From positions 124,001 to 188,000 of the forward strand of contig CANMCD010000007.1 of the NCBI GenBank assembly GCA_947496185.1: DNA of 64,000 nt. The letters run 5' to 3'. Both the position numbers and the translations under genes were made by a program. Each line of letters opens with the position of its first letter. The stretch's first letter is position 1. Under the pieces are notes generated by a model, which was given only the letters and a program-made list of their open reading frames with translations, did no database searches and was not told the DNA's origin. The DNA is from an uncultured Tenacibaculum sp. (GTDB taxonomy: Bacteria; Bacteroidota; Bacteroidia; Flavobacteriales; Flavobacteriaceae). Of this stretch, positions 8,435-17,135 are shown piece by piece.

Positions 8435-9574
8435 TTATACCGATACTTTTATCCCATATAACCTATTGGCAGCGGCGGTTAAGGTTTCATCAGCTTTAGC
8501 GAAACAGAAACGAAGCATCTTTTTGTCGGTGGCATCCTTATAAAATGCAGAAACAGGTATGGCGGCTACTCCGTATTTAGAAATCAAATCCTTGGCGAAT
8601 TCCATGTCATTTTGATTACTGATTTTTCTATAGCTTGCCAACTGAAAATAGGTACCTTCACAAGGGAGTAATTCGAATTGACTTTCTTTTAATAGCTCTT
8701 GAAACAAGATCCTTTTTCGTTCGTACATAGCGCTTACTTCTACAAAATCTACAATGTCTAAATACTCCGAAATCACATGTTGTGAGAAACTATTTACACT
8801 AAAGACTAAAAATTGATGAATTTTTTTAATTTCTTTCATCAATCTTTCTGGCGCTACTAAATACCCAACTTTCCACCCTGTCACGTGCAAAGACTTTCCA
8901 AAAGAAGCGGCAATAATGGCCTTATCTATCAATTTTGGTCTAGAATTTACCGAAATGTGGGAATGTTTGAAAGAGATATACTCATAGACTTCGTCACTTA
9001 ACAACAACACTTCTGGGTGTTTATCCAATAAAGATTCCAACGCTTCAAATTCGTGCTCTGACCATATTTTTCCAGTCGGATTATGCGGGTTATTAACAAT
9101 AATCATCTTTGTTTTTGGAGTAATAGCTGCCGCTATTCGATCAAAATTAGGAGAATAATCATCGTTTAGTGAAACACGAACAGGCTTCCCTCCTGCTACT
9201 AAAACCGAAGGCTCATAGCTATCATAACTTGGGTCTAAAATAATTACCTCGTCATTGTGGTTAATAAAAGTACTGATAACCGTATAAATACCTTGGGTAG
9301 CTCCTGTAGTTACTAGTAGTTCCGTTGCTGTATCAATAGTACGTAGGTAGCTTTTCTTTGTTAATTGGGCAATTTTATCTAATAAAGAAGGTAAACCCGC
9401 CATTGGCGTGTACTGATGAATATTTTCTGTCAATAACCGTTTCGAAATATCAAGCAATCGTTCGTCTACAGGAAAATTAGGAAAGCCTTGTGATAGATTA
9501 ATAGCATTGTGTTTTTTCGCTAATTGTGACATTACAGAAAAGATGCTAGCAGTGGTATTGGGTAACTTCGACAT
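8435..9574 (-). CDS. Methionine/aromatic aminotransferase (YbdL-like, PLP-dependent)
   Basis: The protein has 379 residues, the usual length for class I/II aminotransferases of the YbdL/kynurenine aminotransferase type. It has the N-terminal INLSQGFPNFP, the NPHNPTGKIW motif that binds the cofactor and substrate carboxylate, SDEVYEY with the Asp that contacts the pyridine nitrogen, and the Schiff-base Lys in SFGKSLHVTGWKVGY. The likely reaction is transamination of methionine (or aromatic amino acids) with a 2-oxo acid, as in methionine salvage. The exact substrate is inferred from similarity. It is transcribed alone. Confidence 0.85.
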   Translation of the reverse strand: MSKLPNTTASIFSVMSQLAKKHNAINLSQGFPNFPVDERLLDISKRLLTENIHQYTPMAGLPSLLDKIAQLTKKSYLRTIDTATELLVTTGATQGIYTVISTFINHNDEVIILDPSYDSYEPSVLVAGGKPVRVSLNDDYSPNFDRIAAAITPKTKMIIVNNPHNPTGKIWSEHEFEALESLLDKHPEVLLLSDEVYEYISFKHSHISVNSRPKLIDKAIIAASFGKSLHVTGWKVGYLVAPERLMKEIKKIHQFLVFSVNSFSQHVISEYLDIVDFVEVSAMYERKRILFQELLKESQFELLPCEGTYFQLASYRKISNQNDMEFAKDLISKYGVAAIPVSAFYKDATDKKMLRFCFAKADETLTAAANRLYGIKVSV

Positions 9575-9668
9575 GGTAAATAATATAAGTTTTACGAAAA
9601 TACAATATCGAAGGTAAAGTAAAGTTGTTTTTTTGAGGGAATGAAGCTAAAACTGAATTGTTATGGGT

Positions 9669-9692
9669 AAAAAAGACTGCCTTTTCAGGCAG
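9669..9692 (-). terminator. Rho-independent terminator of the PI-PLC-like gene
   Basis: The stem CTGCCT/AGGCAG (9677-9682 and 9687-9692) has a 4-base loop. On the minus strand it is followed by a run of six T (A-run at 9669-9674). It lies just after the stop at 9704. Confidence 0.85.
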
Positions 9693-9703
9693 CCTCCTAT
9701 AAA

Positions 9704-11632
9704 TTATTTTGAAACTAATTTTTTCTCTAAAATTGATCCGTCAGTATTTTTGATGATTATATTGTAAATACCATTAGATAAATTTGCTTGAATAGCTGTT
9801 TTCTTGTTATCATTATTCAAATATAAAGGTTGTTTATGAACCTCCTGCCCAAGATTATTGTAAATGATCAATTCTTTTGTTTCATGTTGAGCGCCATTAA
9901 GAGATAAAGTGAATTGTCCTTTAGGAGCAGGGTTAGGATAAATATTTATTTCTTCAGAATGGTTTAAATCGTTTGGTTTTTCAAATCTTTTTAGACTTTC
10001 TTGAAGATTAATTTTTCTATTCGTTTTTGTGTTATAATTAATTACAGTTAAAGAACTAACTTTATTATTCCATCCAAACAATCCTAAATCTCTGATTGTA
10101 ACCCCATAATTTCCACCATCAAAAAAAATTTGATTTCCTTTAAAATTTTCATGTTCATATAGAATAACCTGCCATTTAGCAGGAATTACTATTGATGAGA
10201 TTTCCTCTTTTCCAATAACACCATCAGAATGTGTTAATTTATTGAAATTACCAGCTAGAAAACCTTGTTCAACATTTTTAAAGTCTAAACCTTTAAAAAC
10301 CCTTACATAATTTTTAGTATTAGGAAAATCATCTAAAAGTGATTTTATATTTTCTTTATCAGAAACCTCTTTTTCGTTAAGTACGATAATAGACCTAATT
10401 TTATTTTTCCAATTAGGAGAATACTGTCGAATATCTTTTATTACTTTACCTTCATTTCCCCCTTCAATTAAAAGAGCCTCACCTTTAAAACTCACATGAG
10501 AGTATAATATAACTCCCTGTTTAGCAGGAATTATTAACGAAGAAATTTGATTTTTTCCTACGTCAATAAAGGATAACGAAGGACTAGGTTTTCTAAAATT
10601 TATCTCTTTGTAAAATTTTATTTTAGATTCAAATTCATTTTTACTATAAATGTTTTTAATCAAAGAATTAGTAGCACGATCGATAGAAAGTACTCCATAA
10701 CTTTTATGAGGTTTATCAATAAGAAGAAATTCCTTTAAATCATTATTAATAATAGTAGAAGCTTCCTTATCTAAGGTTCTCTTTCCTGATTGATCTATAT
10801 CATATACAGAACATTCATTAACATACAAAGTGTTACTTTTATCTGAATTGGAATCAATCATGAATTTTTTCATAAAATCAATTTTTAGATCAATGGCGTT
10901 TTTTTTTGTCTTGAAAGTACATATATCACAATTTACTGTAAAACCTATACTTTCAAGTGAATCATTAACTTTTGTTAAATCATGTAAAAGACTTATTTTT
11001 ACCTTTGGATTTTCTGTTACTGAAACAGGTTTATTTTTTTCTTGTTTTATACCAATACCTGGGGCTCCATACTTTTTAATTTCATTATTCACAAATAATA
11101 AAACTTTTCCTCGTGCATCCTTTAATTTAGGTAAATTATTTTTTAAATAAAACAAATGTTTGTATTCATTACTATTGATTATTTTATTAAGTTCTTGAGC
11201 TAATTTGATGTTATTCTTTTCCTGTTCCGCTTGAATAAACATCAATAAAGCCTCTCTTGGGTTATTTTTTAAAAAAGATTTCATAACCTCTAAGACATCT
11301 CTTTTAAATGTTGGATTAAACTTTGTGGAACTATTAACTGATATAGAATCTCCAGATAAATTACCAGAATTGCTTTGTCTTAACCTAAGGTCAAAAGATC
11401 GAACCCCTTGATTGAGCTGCTCTTTGAATGTCATTGTTTGTGTTACATACCTATTATTAGGAGATTTATTTACATCTATCACATAAGCCCCAGAATCATG
11501 AGTTCCTGGAATAGTTAGGTTTGAAATATATTTATCATCTGATAAAAAGCTCATCCAGTTATGACCAGATTGTCCAAAGTTTTGTAAACATAGTGTACTT
11601 AGCAGTACAAATAAATAATAGTTTTTTTTCAT
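9704..11632 (-). CDS. Secreted PI-PLC X-like protein with beta/gamma-crystallin-like repeats and T9SS sorting domain
   Basis: The protein has 642 residues. A signal peptide (1-20) is followed by a phosphatidylinositol-specific phospholipase C X-like domain: TIPGTHDSGAY with catalytic-type His45/Asp46, QLNQGVRSFDLRLR and the FLKNNPREALLMFI strand/helix. The second catalytic His, normally in an HG motif some 15-20 residues after DLR, is not present in the matching stretch (GNLSGDSISVNSS). From about residue 350 come three units resembling beta/gamma-crystallin repeats (VILYSHVSFKG, YVRVFKGLDFK, VILYEHENFKG), two of them preceded by the near-identical ISSLIIPAK/ISSIVIPAK. The last 75 residues are a type A T9SS sorting domain (INIYPNPAPKGQF to the C terminus). 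It is exported to the cell surface or medium. Catalytic activity is doubtful because of the missing His. Confidence 0.85.
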   Translation of the reverse strand: MKKNYYLFVLLSTLCLQNFGQSGHNWMSFLSDDKYISNLTIPGTHDSGAYVIDVNKSPNNRYVTQTMTFKEQLNQGVRSFDLRLRQSNSGNLSGDSISVNSSTKFNPTFKRDVLEVMKSFLKNNPREALLMFIQAEQEKNNIKLAQELNKIINSNEYKHLFYLKNNLPKLKDARGKVLLFVNNEIKKYGAPGIGIKQEKNKPVSVTENPKVKISLLHDLTKVNDSLESIGFTVNCDICTFKTKKNAIDLKIDFMKKFMIDSNSDKSNTLYVNECSVYDIDQSGKRTLDKEASTIINNDLKEFLLIDKPHKSYGVLSIDRATNSLIKNIYSKNEFESKIKFYKEINFRKPSPSLSFIDVGKNQISSLIIPAKQGVILYSHVSFKGEALLIEGGNEGKVIKDIRQYSPNWKNKIRSIIVLNEKEVSDKENIKSLLDDFPNTKNYVRVFKGLDFKNVEQGFLAGNFNKLTHSDGVIGKEEISSIVIPAKWQVILYEHENFKGNQIFFDGGNYGVTIRDLGLFGWNNKVSSLTVINYNTKTNRKINLQESLKRFEKPNDLNHSEEINIYPNPAPKGQFTLSLNGAQHETKELIIYNNLGQEVHKQPLYLNNDNKKTAIQANLSNGIYNIIIKNTDGSILEKKLVSK

Positions 11633-11761
11633 TGTAATTAGGGTGTTTTTAAATAATGATGCAATTTTAACTACTACTAATATGTTTATTTACGAATAAG
11701 AATTAATCTAACAAAATTTTGATTTAAATAACAAATATAAGATGTAAGGTGTTTGTATTAT

Positions 11762-11812
11762 AAAAAATACCACTAGACCTACTTGATGTTTTGTAAGTAT
11801 AGTGGTATTTTT
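11762..11812. terminator. Terminator downstream of acs
   Basis: A perfect 13-bp inverted repeat AAAAATACCACTA / TAGTGGTATTTTT (11763-11775 and 11800-11812), with A and T runs at its outer ends, can stop transcription from either side. It lies just after the acs stop at 11834. Confidence 0.75.
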
Positions 11813-11833
11813 AATACGTTATTTTTACTTCAA

Positions 11834-13741
11834 TTAGAAGGCATCATCCATAATTTTCTGAACCACTTCAGGGTTGAGTAAGGTTGAAGTATCTCCTAAA
11901 TTACTAGTATCTTTAGAAGCAATCTTTCGTAAGATTCTTCGCATGATTTTTCCACTTCGCGTTTTAGGTAATCCAACTGTAAATTGAATTTTATCCAGTT
12001 TGGCGATTGGCCCAATTTTATCTGTAATTTGTTGGTTAATTTCTTTTCTAAGATTGTCACGATCTCTTGATTCTCCTGTTTCTTTTAAGATTACATACCC
12101 GTACAAGGCATTCCCTTTGACATCATGAGGAAATCCTACAATAGCAGATTCAGCAACAGCTGGATGTTCATTAATGGCGTCTTCAATAGGTGCTGTTCCC
12201 AAATTATGGCCCGATACGATGATCACATCATCCACTCGTCCTGTTATTCTATAATAACCAACTTCGTCTCGTAAAGCTCCGTCACCTGTAAAATACATAT
12301 TTTCAAAAGCTGAGAAATACGTGTCTTTATATCGTTGATGATTCCCCCAAATCGTTCTGGCGACCGACGGCCAAGGAAATTTAATACATAACCTCCCTTC
12401 TACTTGATTGCTTTTAATTTCGTTACCGTTTTCGTCCATTAATGCAGGTTGCACCCCTAGCATGGGTAAAGTCGCATAGGTGGGCTTGGTCGGCGTTGAA
12501 AATGGTATAGGAGAAATCAAAATACCACCTGTTTCTGTTTGCCACCAAGTATCTACAATCGGACAGTTGCTATTTCCTACGTTATTATTATACCAGTGCC
12601 ATGCTTCTTCATTAATAGGCTCTCCTACTGTACCTAATACTTTTAGGCTAGATAAATCGTGTTTTTCAAGATGCTCTGTTCCTTCTTTTGCCAAAGCCCT
12701 AATGGCAGTTGGTGCGGTATAAAATTGATTGACTTTGTGTTTTTGAACGACTTCCCAAAACCTTCCAAAATCTGGATAAGAAGGTACACCTTCAAACATT
12801 AGTGTCGTTGCGCCGTTGGCTAAAGGCCCGTATACGATATACGAATGCCCTGTAATCCACCCAATATCAGCAGTACACCAATACACATCATTTTCTCTAT
12901 ATTGAAAAACATTTTTAAAGGTATAGGCTGTATATACCATATATCCTCCTGTGGTGTGCAGCATTCCTTTAGGTTTTCCTGTTGAACCAGAAGTATACAG
13001 AATAAATAAAGGGTCTTCTGCTTCCATTATTTCCACTTCACAGTTTGAAGCAGCACTGTCTAACAAGGGCTGTAACCACTCATCACGTCCCGCTTCCATG
13101 TGAATATCACTTTGAATTCTTTTTGCTACCAATACTTTAGTAACCCCTGGGCAATCTTGCAATGCTTCATCAACGATTCCTTTTAAATCAATGGTTTTTG
13201 CCCCTCTATACGATCCGTCGGAAGTTAATACTATTTTGGCATCACAATCGTTAATTCTAGTTGCCAAAGCAGTAGCAGAAAACCCTGCAAATACCACGGA
13301 ATGAATCGCACCAATTCGAGCACATGCCAATACTGCAACAGCAAGTTCAGGGATCATCGGTAAGTAAATACATATCCTATCCCCTTTTTGAACTCCTTTG
13401 TCTTTAAGTACATTGGCAAATTTACAGACACGTTCATGAAGTTGTTTGTAAGTGATATGCTCAGCAGGGTCATTTGGGTTGTTTGGTTCAAAAATAATAG
13501 CGGTTTTATCACCTCTAGTGTGCAGGTGTCTGTCAATACAATTTTCTGTAATATTTAATTGTGCTCCTTCAAACCATTTGATTTCAGGCTTGGTAAAATC
13601 CCAAGACAATACATTGTCCCATCGTTTTCTCCAGACAAAGTTTTCCTCTGCTATTTCCTCCCAAAACAGCTCAGGATTTCGTACCGACTTATAATACAAG
13701 TGAAAGTATTCTTGTAGGTTTTTGATATGATAGTTACTCAT
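11834..13741 (-). CDS. acs: Acetyl-CoA synthetase
   Basis: The protein has 635 residues, the family length. It makes acetyl-CoA from acetate, ATP and CoA through acetyl-AMP. Visible marks are the N-terminal Acs region (YHLYYKSVRNPELFWEEIA), the P-loop-like YTSGSTGKPKGML, the acetate-pocket motif DTWWQTETGG, the hinge region YFTGDGALRDEVGYYRITGR and the C-terminal SGKIMRRILRKI with the regulatory/catalytic Lys. It is the last gene of the block that holds the SLC5-type kinase and receiver (65 bases downstream of the receiver), with the acetate-type symporter and porin further upstream. That supports a joint acetate uptake and activation module. Confidence 0.97.
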   Translation of the reverse strand: MSNYHIKNLQEYFHLYYKSVRNPELFWEEIAEENFVWRKRWDNVLSWDFTKPEIKWFEGAQLNITENCIDRHLHTRGDKTAIIFEPNNPNDPAEHITYKQLHERVCKFANVLKDKGVQKGDRICIYLPMIPELAVAVLACARIGAIHSVVFAGFSATALATRINDCDAKIVLTSDGSYRGAKTIDLKGIVDEALQDCPGVTKVLVAKRIQSDIHMEAGRDEWLQPLLDSAASNCEVEIMEAEDPLFILYTSGSTGKPKGMLHTTGGYMVYTAYTFKNVFQYRENDVYWCTADIGWITGHSYIVYGPLANGATTLMFEGVPSYPDFGRFWEVVQKHKVNQFYTAPTAIRALAKEGTEHLEKHDLSSLKVLGTVGEPINEEAWHWYNNNVGNSNCPIVDTWWQTETGGILISPIPFSTPTKPTYATLPMLGVQPALMDENGNEIKSNQVEGRLCIKFPWPSVARTIWGNHQRYKDTYFSAFENMYFTGDGALRDEVGYYRITGRVDDVIIVSGHNLGTAPIEDAINEHPAVAESAIVGFPHDVKGNALYGYVILKETGESRDRDNLRKEINQQITDKIGPIAKLDKIQFTVGLPKTRSGKIMRRILRKIASKDTSNLGDTSTLLNPEVVQKIMDDAF

Positions 13742-13806
13742 TTTTTATACGTTTACATTATTACTTTTAGTAGTCCGTTCTTTTTTTAGCTTCTTTTGAA
13801 ATGAGG

Positions 13807-14178
13807 TTAGCTTAGTAGGTTTTCTATTTCGGCAATGAGTTTTTTGATAGAAAATGGCTTTGTTAAATACTTATCTGCACCTAAAATAAGTCCTTTTTCA
13901 ATATCCGAAGCTTTATTTTTTGCTGAAAGAAATACGACTTTCGTATTTTTTAATTGCTGTTGTTGCTTCATAATTTTTAATGTTTCATATCCATCTACAT
14001 TGGGCATCATAATGTCTAGTAGTATGATATTGGGAATAATATCTTGTGCTATCTGAATGGCTTCTGCCCCATCACGTGCAATGAATACTTCAAATCCTTT
14101 CCGTTTAAAAGCATACTCTAACGACATAATGATGTTGGGTTCATCGTCTACAATTAATATTTTTGTACCTTCTTTCAT
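13807..14178 (-). CDS. Receiver-only response regulator
   Basis: The protein has 123 residues, a single CheY-like receiver without an output domain. The acidic pair is Asp11/Asp12 (LIVDDEP), the phospho-acceptor Asp55 (ILLDIMMP), the switch Ser85 (VVFLSAKNK) and the conserved Lys107 (YLTKPFS). It starts 9 bases after the kinase gene stop, so it is the cognate partner of the SLC5-fused kinase and lies just ahead of acs. In proteobacterial CrbS/CrbR and CbrA/CbrB pairs the regulator carries a DNA-binding domain. This one does not, so its output must be through another protein. Confidence 0.93.
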   Translation of the reverse strand: MKEGTKILIVDDEPNIIMSLEYAFKRKGFEVFIARDGAEAIQIAQDIIPNIILLDIMMPNVDGYETLKIMKQQQQLKNTKVVFLSAKNKASDIEKGLILGADKYLTKPFSIKKLIAEIENLLS

Positions 14179-14187
14179 AGCAGATAA

Positions 14188-16872
14188 TTATTTAGGAATT
14201 ACAAAAACGAATCGAGCCCCCTTCTGATAAGTAGGGTCTGCCCAGATTTTTCCTTTATGACTTTCTATAATTTTTTTACAAATAGCCAATCCAAACCCAC
14301 TTCCTTGTGGTTTTTTTATATTTTGATCTTTGGATTGGTAAAACTTCTCAAAGATGTAATTAAAATCCTCTTTTGGAATTCCTTTTCCATTGTCTTCAAT
14401 AACTACTTTTATCATTTGATCTTCTTCTTTTACTGAAAGTTCAATTTTACCTTTCTCTTCTTCAGTAAACTTTAAAGCATTACTTAATAGGTTGGTCAAT
14501 ACTTGGTGCATTCGATCTTCATCGTATCTTGCATCAATTTGTTCACTTTTTCGTACTAATAAGGTTACTTTTTTCTTTTCAGCCAATTGTTGAATTCCTT
14601 TGATAGCTTTATCTATCGTACGGTTGATTAAATTACTCTTAAGTTCGAGTTGATGTCTGCCACTAGCTAATTTTTCCAAATCTAAAATACTTGTAATTAA
14701 TCGCTGTAAACGATTGGCATCTTCTTGGATATTGTTTAAAAATTGAAGTCTAAACGCTTTAGGCATATTTTCAAGGTCATCTAATAATACCTCAGAAGCT
14801 GCTTTTATGGAGGTTATAGGAGTTTTTAATTCATGGGCAACTGTATCCAAAAACTCGTCTTTTAAACGGTCTTGTGCTATTAACTCTTGATTGGCGTTTT
14901 GTAATTGCGTGGTTAACATGGATAACTCCTTAGATTTTTCTTTTAAGGCTTTGTTTGTAGCTCTGGCATTTTTAGTTTCCTCCAAAATACGGAGTACCTC
15001 TGTCATGCTAATATACTGTTCTTTAGATACATTGGCAATTAATATTCGTGCAGAAGCACTTCCTAAAGTACCCGTTAAAAGTTTTTCAGAATAATTAATA
15101 AATCGTGCATCTACTTTTTTTTCTTTAGGATTTAGGTTGTATTTGGCATAAAATAAACGTAAAGCTCTGTCTGTTTTTTTAACCCCTAAAAAACGATATA
15201 ATACTTTTTTAATATCTTCAACAAAAGCTTCTCCTTTCCATACAAAAGCTTCTTCATGTAAGGCTCCAAAACTATCGATATTGACAAAAAGTTCGCCATA
15301 ATTTCGTTCTCTATAATCAGCGGTTCGTATTAGTGAAAACACGAGGTACGAAATTGTATTGAACAAAAGGCTCCAAAATAAAGCGTGTGCCTCAGGAGAT
15401 AAAATGTCTAATCCGAATAAAGCATAAGGTTTTAACCAAGCATAACCATGCAAACCATGATCTATAAAGAAAATATTTTCTGAAATATTGCAAAGACTCC
15501 TTGGTATAATGAGTGTGTAGGCAACAATACAAAACCCTATGGTAATTCCAATTTTAGAAGCTAAGGCCGTTCCTCGATTCCAGAACAATCCTAAAAAAAA
15601 GGGGGGAGCTAGTTGAGCAATTACAACAAAAGAAATCAATCCGATCGAAAATAATGGGAGTTCATCTGAGAAATAATAATAAAAGAAATAAGCACCTACA
15701 ATTAATAAAAAAATACAAAATCGTCTTGCTATTCGTATATAGTTAGTATTCTGTTCTGGATTGGTTTTAAAATGCCTGTCCAGCAATCCATAAGGTATTA
15801 AAAGGTTATTTGTAAGCATATTCGATAGTGATAATGAACTAACAACAACCATCGAAATAACTGCCGAAAACCCACCAATAAATACCATTAGTGATAAGGC
15901 AGTATTGTGTTGACTTAAAGGAAGTAGTAAACTATAATAATCAGCATTAACTGTATCACCTAGAAGTAGTTTTCCTCCAAAAGCAATGAAAAAGACAAAA
16001 ACATTAAACAACAAAAGGTATAATGAAAACATCCAAATGGCTTTTTTTAAATATTTTGGATTTTCATTTTCTATTACTGCAACGTGAAATTGCCTTGGGA
16101 GTAAAAAAATAGCAAAAAAGGATAAGGCAATCATATAGAGCCAATTAATACCATGATCAAGCCCGTTCAATGTTGTTAGTCTTTCAAAATCTGGTAATTT
16201 GGAAGCTTGGTGATAAATATCCGTAGTACCGTCAAAAAGAAATGTACACACATAAATACCAATAATTAAGAAGAATATTAATTTTATAATAGATTCGATT
16301 GCAACGGTACTCATAATACCTCTTCTGCGTTGTGAAGCGTCTGTAGCTAAAGTTCCGAAAAAAGCAACGAAAATGGCTAATAGTAAGGCAATGTAAAAGG
16401 TAGTATCTTGAAAAATGTTTTCTGCTTTTTCGTAATCAGTTGTCATTAATTCGAAAGTCTCCGAAACCGCTTTGAGTTGAAGTGAAATATACGGAAGGAT
16501 ACCAAGAACACATAAAATAGCTACAAAGGCTCCTAAAGACCTACTATTGCCATATCTTAAGGAAATAAAATCGGCAATACTGGCAATTTTATAACTTTTT
16601 GCAATACGAATAACCCTTCTCATGATAAGTATCCATAAGGGTAAAGCTATGACGGGACCTAAGTAAATAGTTAAAAAATCAATACCCGTTTTTGCGGCGA
16701 CTCCAACACTACCATAATAGGTCCAAGCTGAACAGTAGACACCTAAAGATAAGGCATATAAATAAGGGTTGTTAACCCAAGGACTTTTGACGTTTTTTTC
16801 TGCCCAAAAAGCAATGCTAAAAAGTACGCCTAAATGACCTAAAATAATTAATATGAGCAACCAACTATTCAT
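14188..16872 (-). CDS. SLC5 transporter-fused histidine kinase (CrbS/CbrA type)
   Basis: The protein has 894 residues. Residues 1 to about 520 form an SLC5/sodium-solute-symporter-like membrane domain of about 13 helices, starting LLILIILGHLGVLFSIAFW. A linker and a short coiled coil follow (about 620-660), then a DHp helix with phospho-accepting His680 (TVAHELKTPITS) and a kinase ATPase domain with N-box NLLSNALKF, G1 DNGKGIP and G2 GSGFGLAICKKI. Relatives CrbS and CbrA link substrate sensing or transport to acetate or carbon/nitrogen use. It overlaps the small membrane protein gene upstream by 8 bases and precedes the receiver by 9 bases. The nearby acs and acetate-type symporter point to acetate or a related acid as the signal; this is inferred. 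Confidence 0.93.
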   Translation of the reverse strand: MNSWLLILIILGHLGVLFSIAFWAEKNVKSPWVNNPYLYALSLGVYCSAWTYYGSVGVAAKTGIDFLTIYLGPVIALPLWILIMRRVIRIAKSYKIASIADFISLRYGNSRSLGAFVAILCVLGILPYISLQLKAVSETFELMTTDYEKAENIFQDTTFYIALLLAIFVAFFGTLATDASQRRRGIMSTVAIESIIKLIFFLIIGIYVCTFLFDGTTDIYHQASKLPDFERLTTLNGLDHGINWLYMIALSFFAIFLLPRQFHVAVIENENPKYLKKAIWMFSLYLLLFNVFVFFIAFGGKLLLGDTVNADYYSLLLPLSQHNTALSLMVFIGGFSAVISMVVVSSLSLSNMLTNNLLIPYGLLDRHFKTNPEQNTNYIRIARRFCIFLLIVGAYFFYYYFSDELPLFSIGLISFVVIAQLAPPFFLGLFWNRGTALASKIGITIGFCIVAYTLIIPRSLCNISENIFFIDHGLHGYAWLKPYALFGLDILSPEAHALFWSLLFNTISYLVFSLIRTADYRERNYGELFVNIDSFGALHEEAFVWKGEAFVEDIKKVLYRFLGVKKTDRALRLFYAKYNLNPKEKKVDARFINYSEKLLTGTLGSASARILIANVSKEQYISMTEVLRILEETKNARATNKALKEKSKELSMLTTQLQNANQELIAQDRLKDEFLDTVAHELKTPITSIKAASEVLLDDLENMPKAFRLQFLNNIQEDANRLQRLITSILDLEKLASGRHQLELKSNLINRTIDKAIKGIQQLAEKKKVTLLVRKSEQIDARYDEDRMHQVLTNLLSNALKFTEEEKGKIELSVKEEDQMIKVVIEDNGKGIPKEDFNYIFEKFYQSKDQNIKKPQGSGFGLAICKKIIESHKGKIWADPTYQKGARFVFVIPK

Positions 16873-17059
16873 CTTTTTTTATAGAAAAATACATAGAAAA
16901 TAAGACTGCTAAAAACCAAATAAATAAGATAGAAAAATAAAGCATAGGCATGCCTAACACCTCTTTTGATTTATTAAAAACAAAGATGAAAGGAAGGTTA
17001 AAAACAATAGCTAAAACCCCTGATAATACCATAAATTTTTGAATACTTTTTTTCTTCAT
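16865..17059 (-). CDS. Small two-helix membrane protein
   Basis: The protein has 64 residues and two hydrophobic helices (about 9-28 and 38-58) flanked by Lys-rich ends; it belongs to no family I can name. The stop overlaps the start of the SLC5-type kinase by 8 bases, so the two are translationally coupled. It may be an accessory subunit of that kinase, comparable in size to the small subunits of sodium/solute symporters. That role is inferred from position only. Confidence 0.7.
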   Translation of the reverse strand: MKKKSIQKFMVLSGVLAIVFNLPFIFVFNKSKEVLGMPMLYFSILFIWFLAVLFSMYFSIKKDE

Positions 17060-17097
17060 ATTTATTATACGGTTCTTTTGATTATGTGTTACAGCCT

Positions 17098-17130
17098 AAA
17101 AAAGGCGTTAGATACCTCCAACGCCTTTTT
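17098..17130 (-). terminator. Terminator downstream of the acetate-type symporter
   Basis: An 11-bp perfect inverted repeat AAAAAGGCGTT / AACGCCTTTTT (17099-17109 and 17120-17130) lies 6 bases after the symporter stop. It separates the symporter from the kinase-receiver-acs genes, at least partly. Confidence 0.85.
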
Positions 17131-17135
17131 GTATT

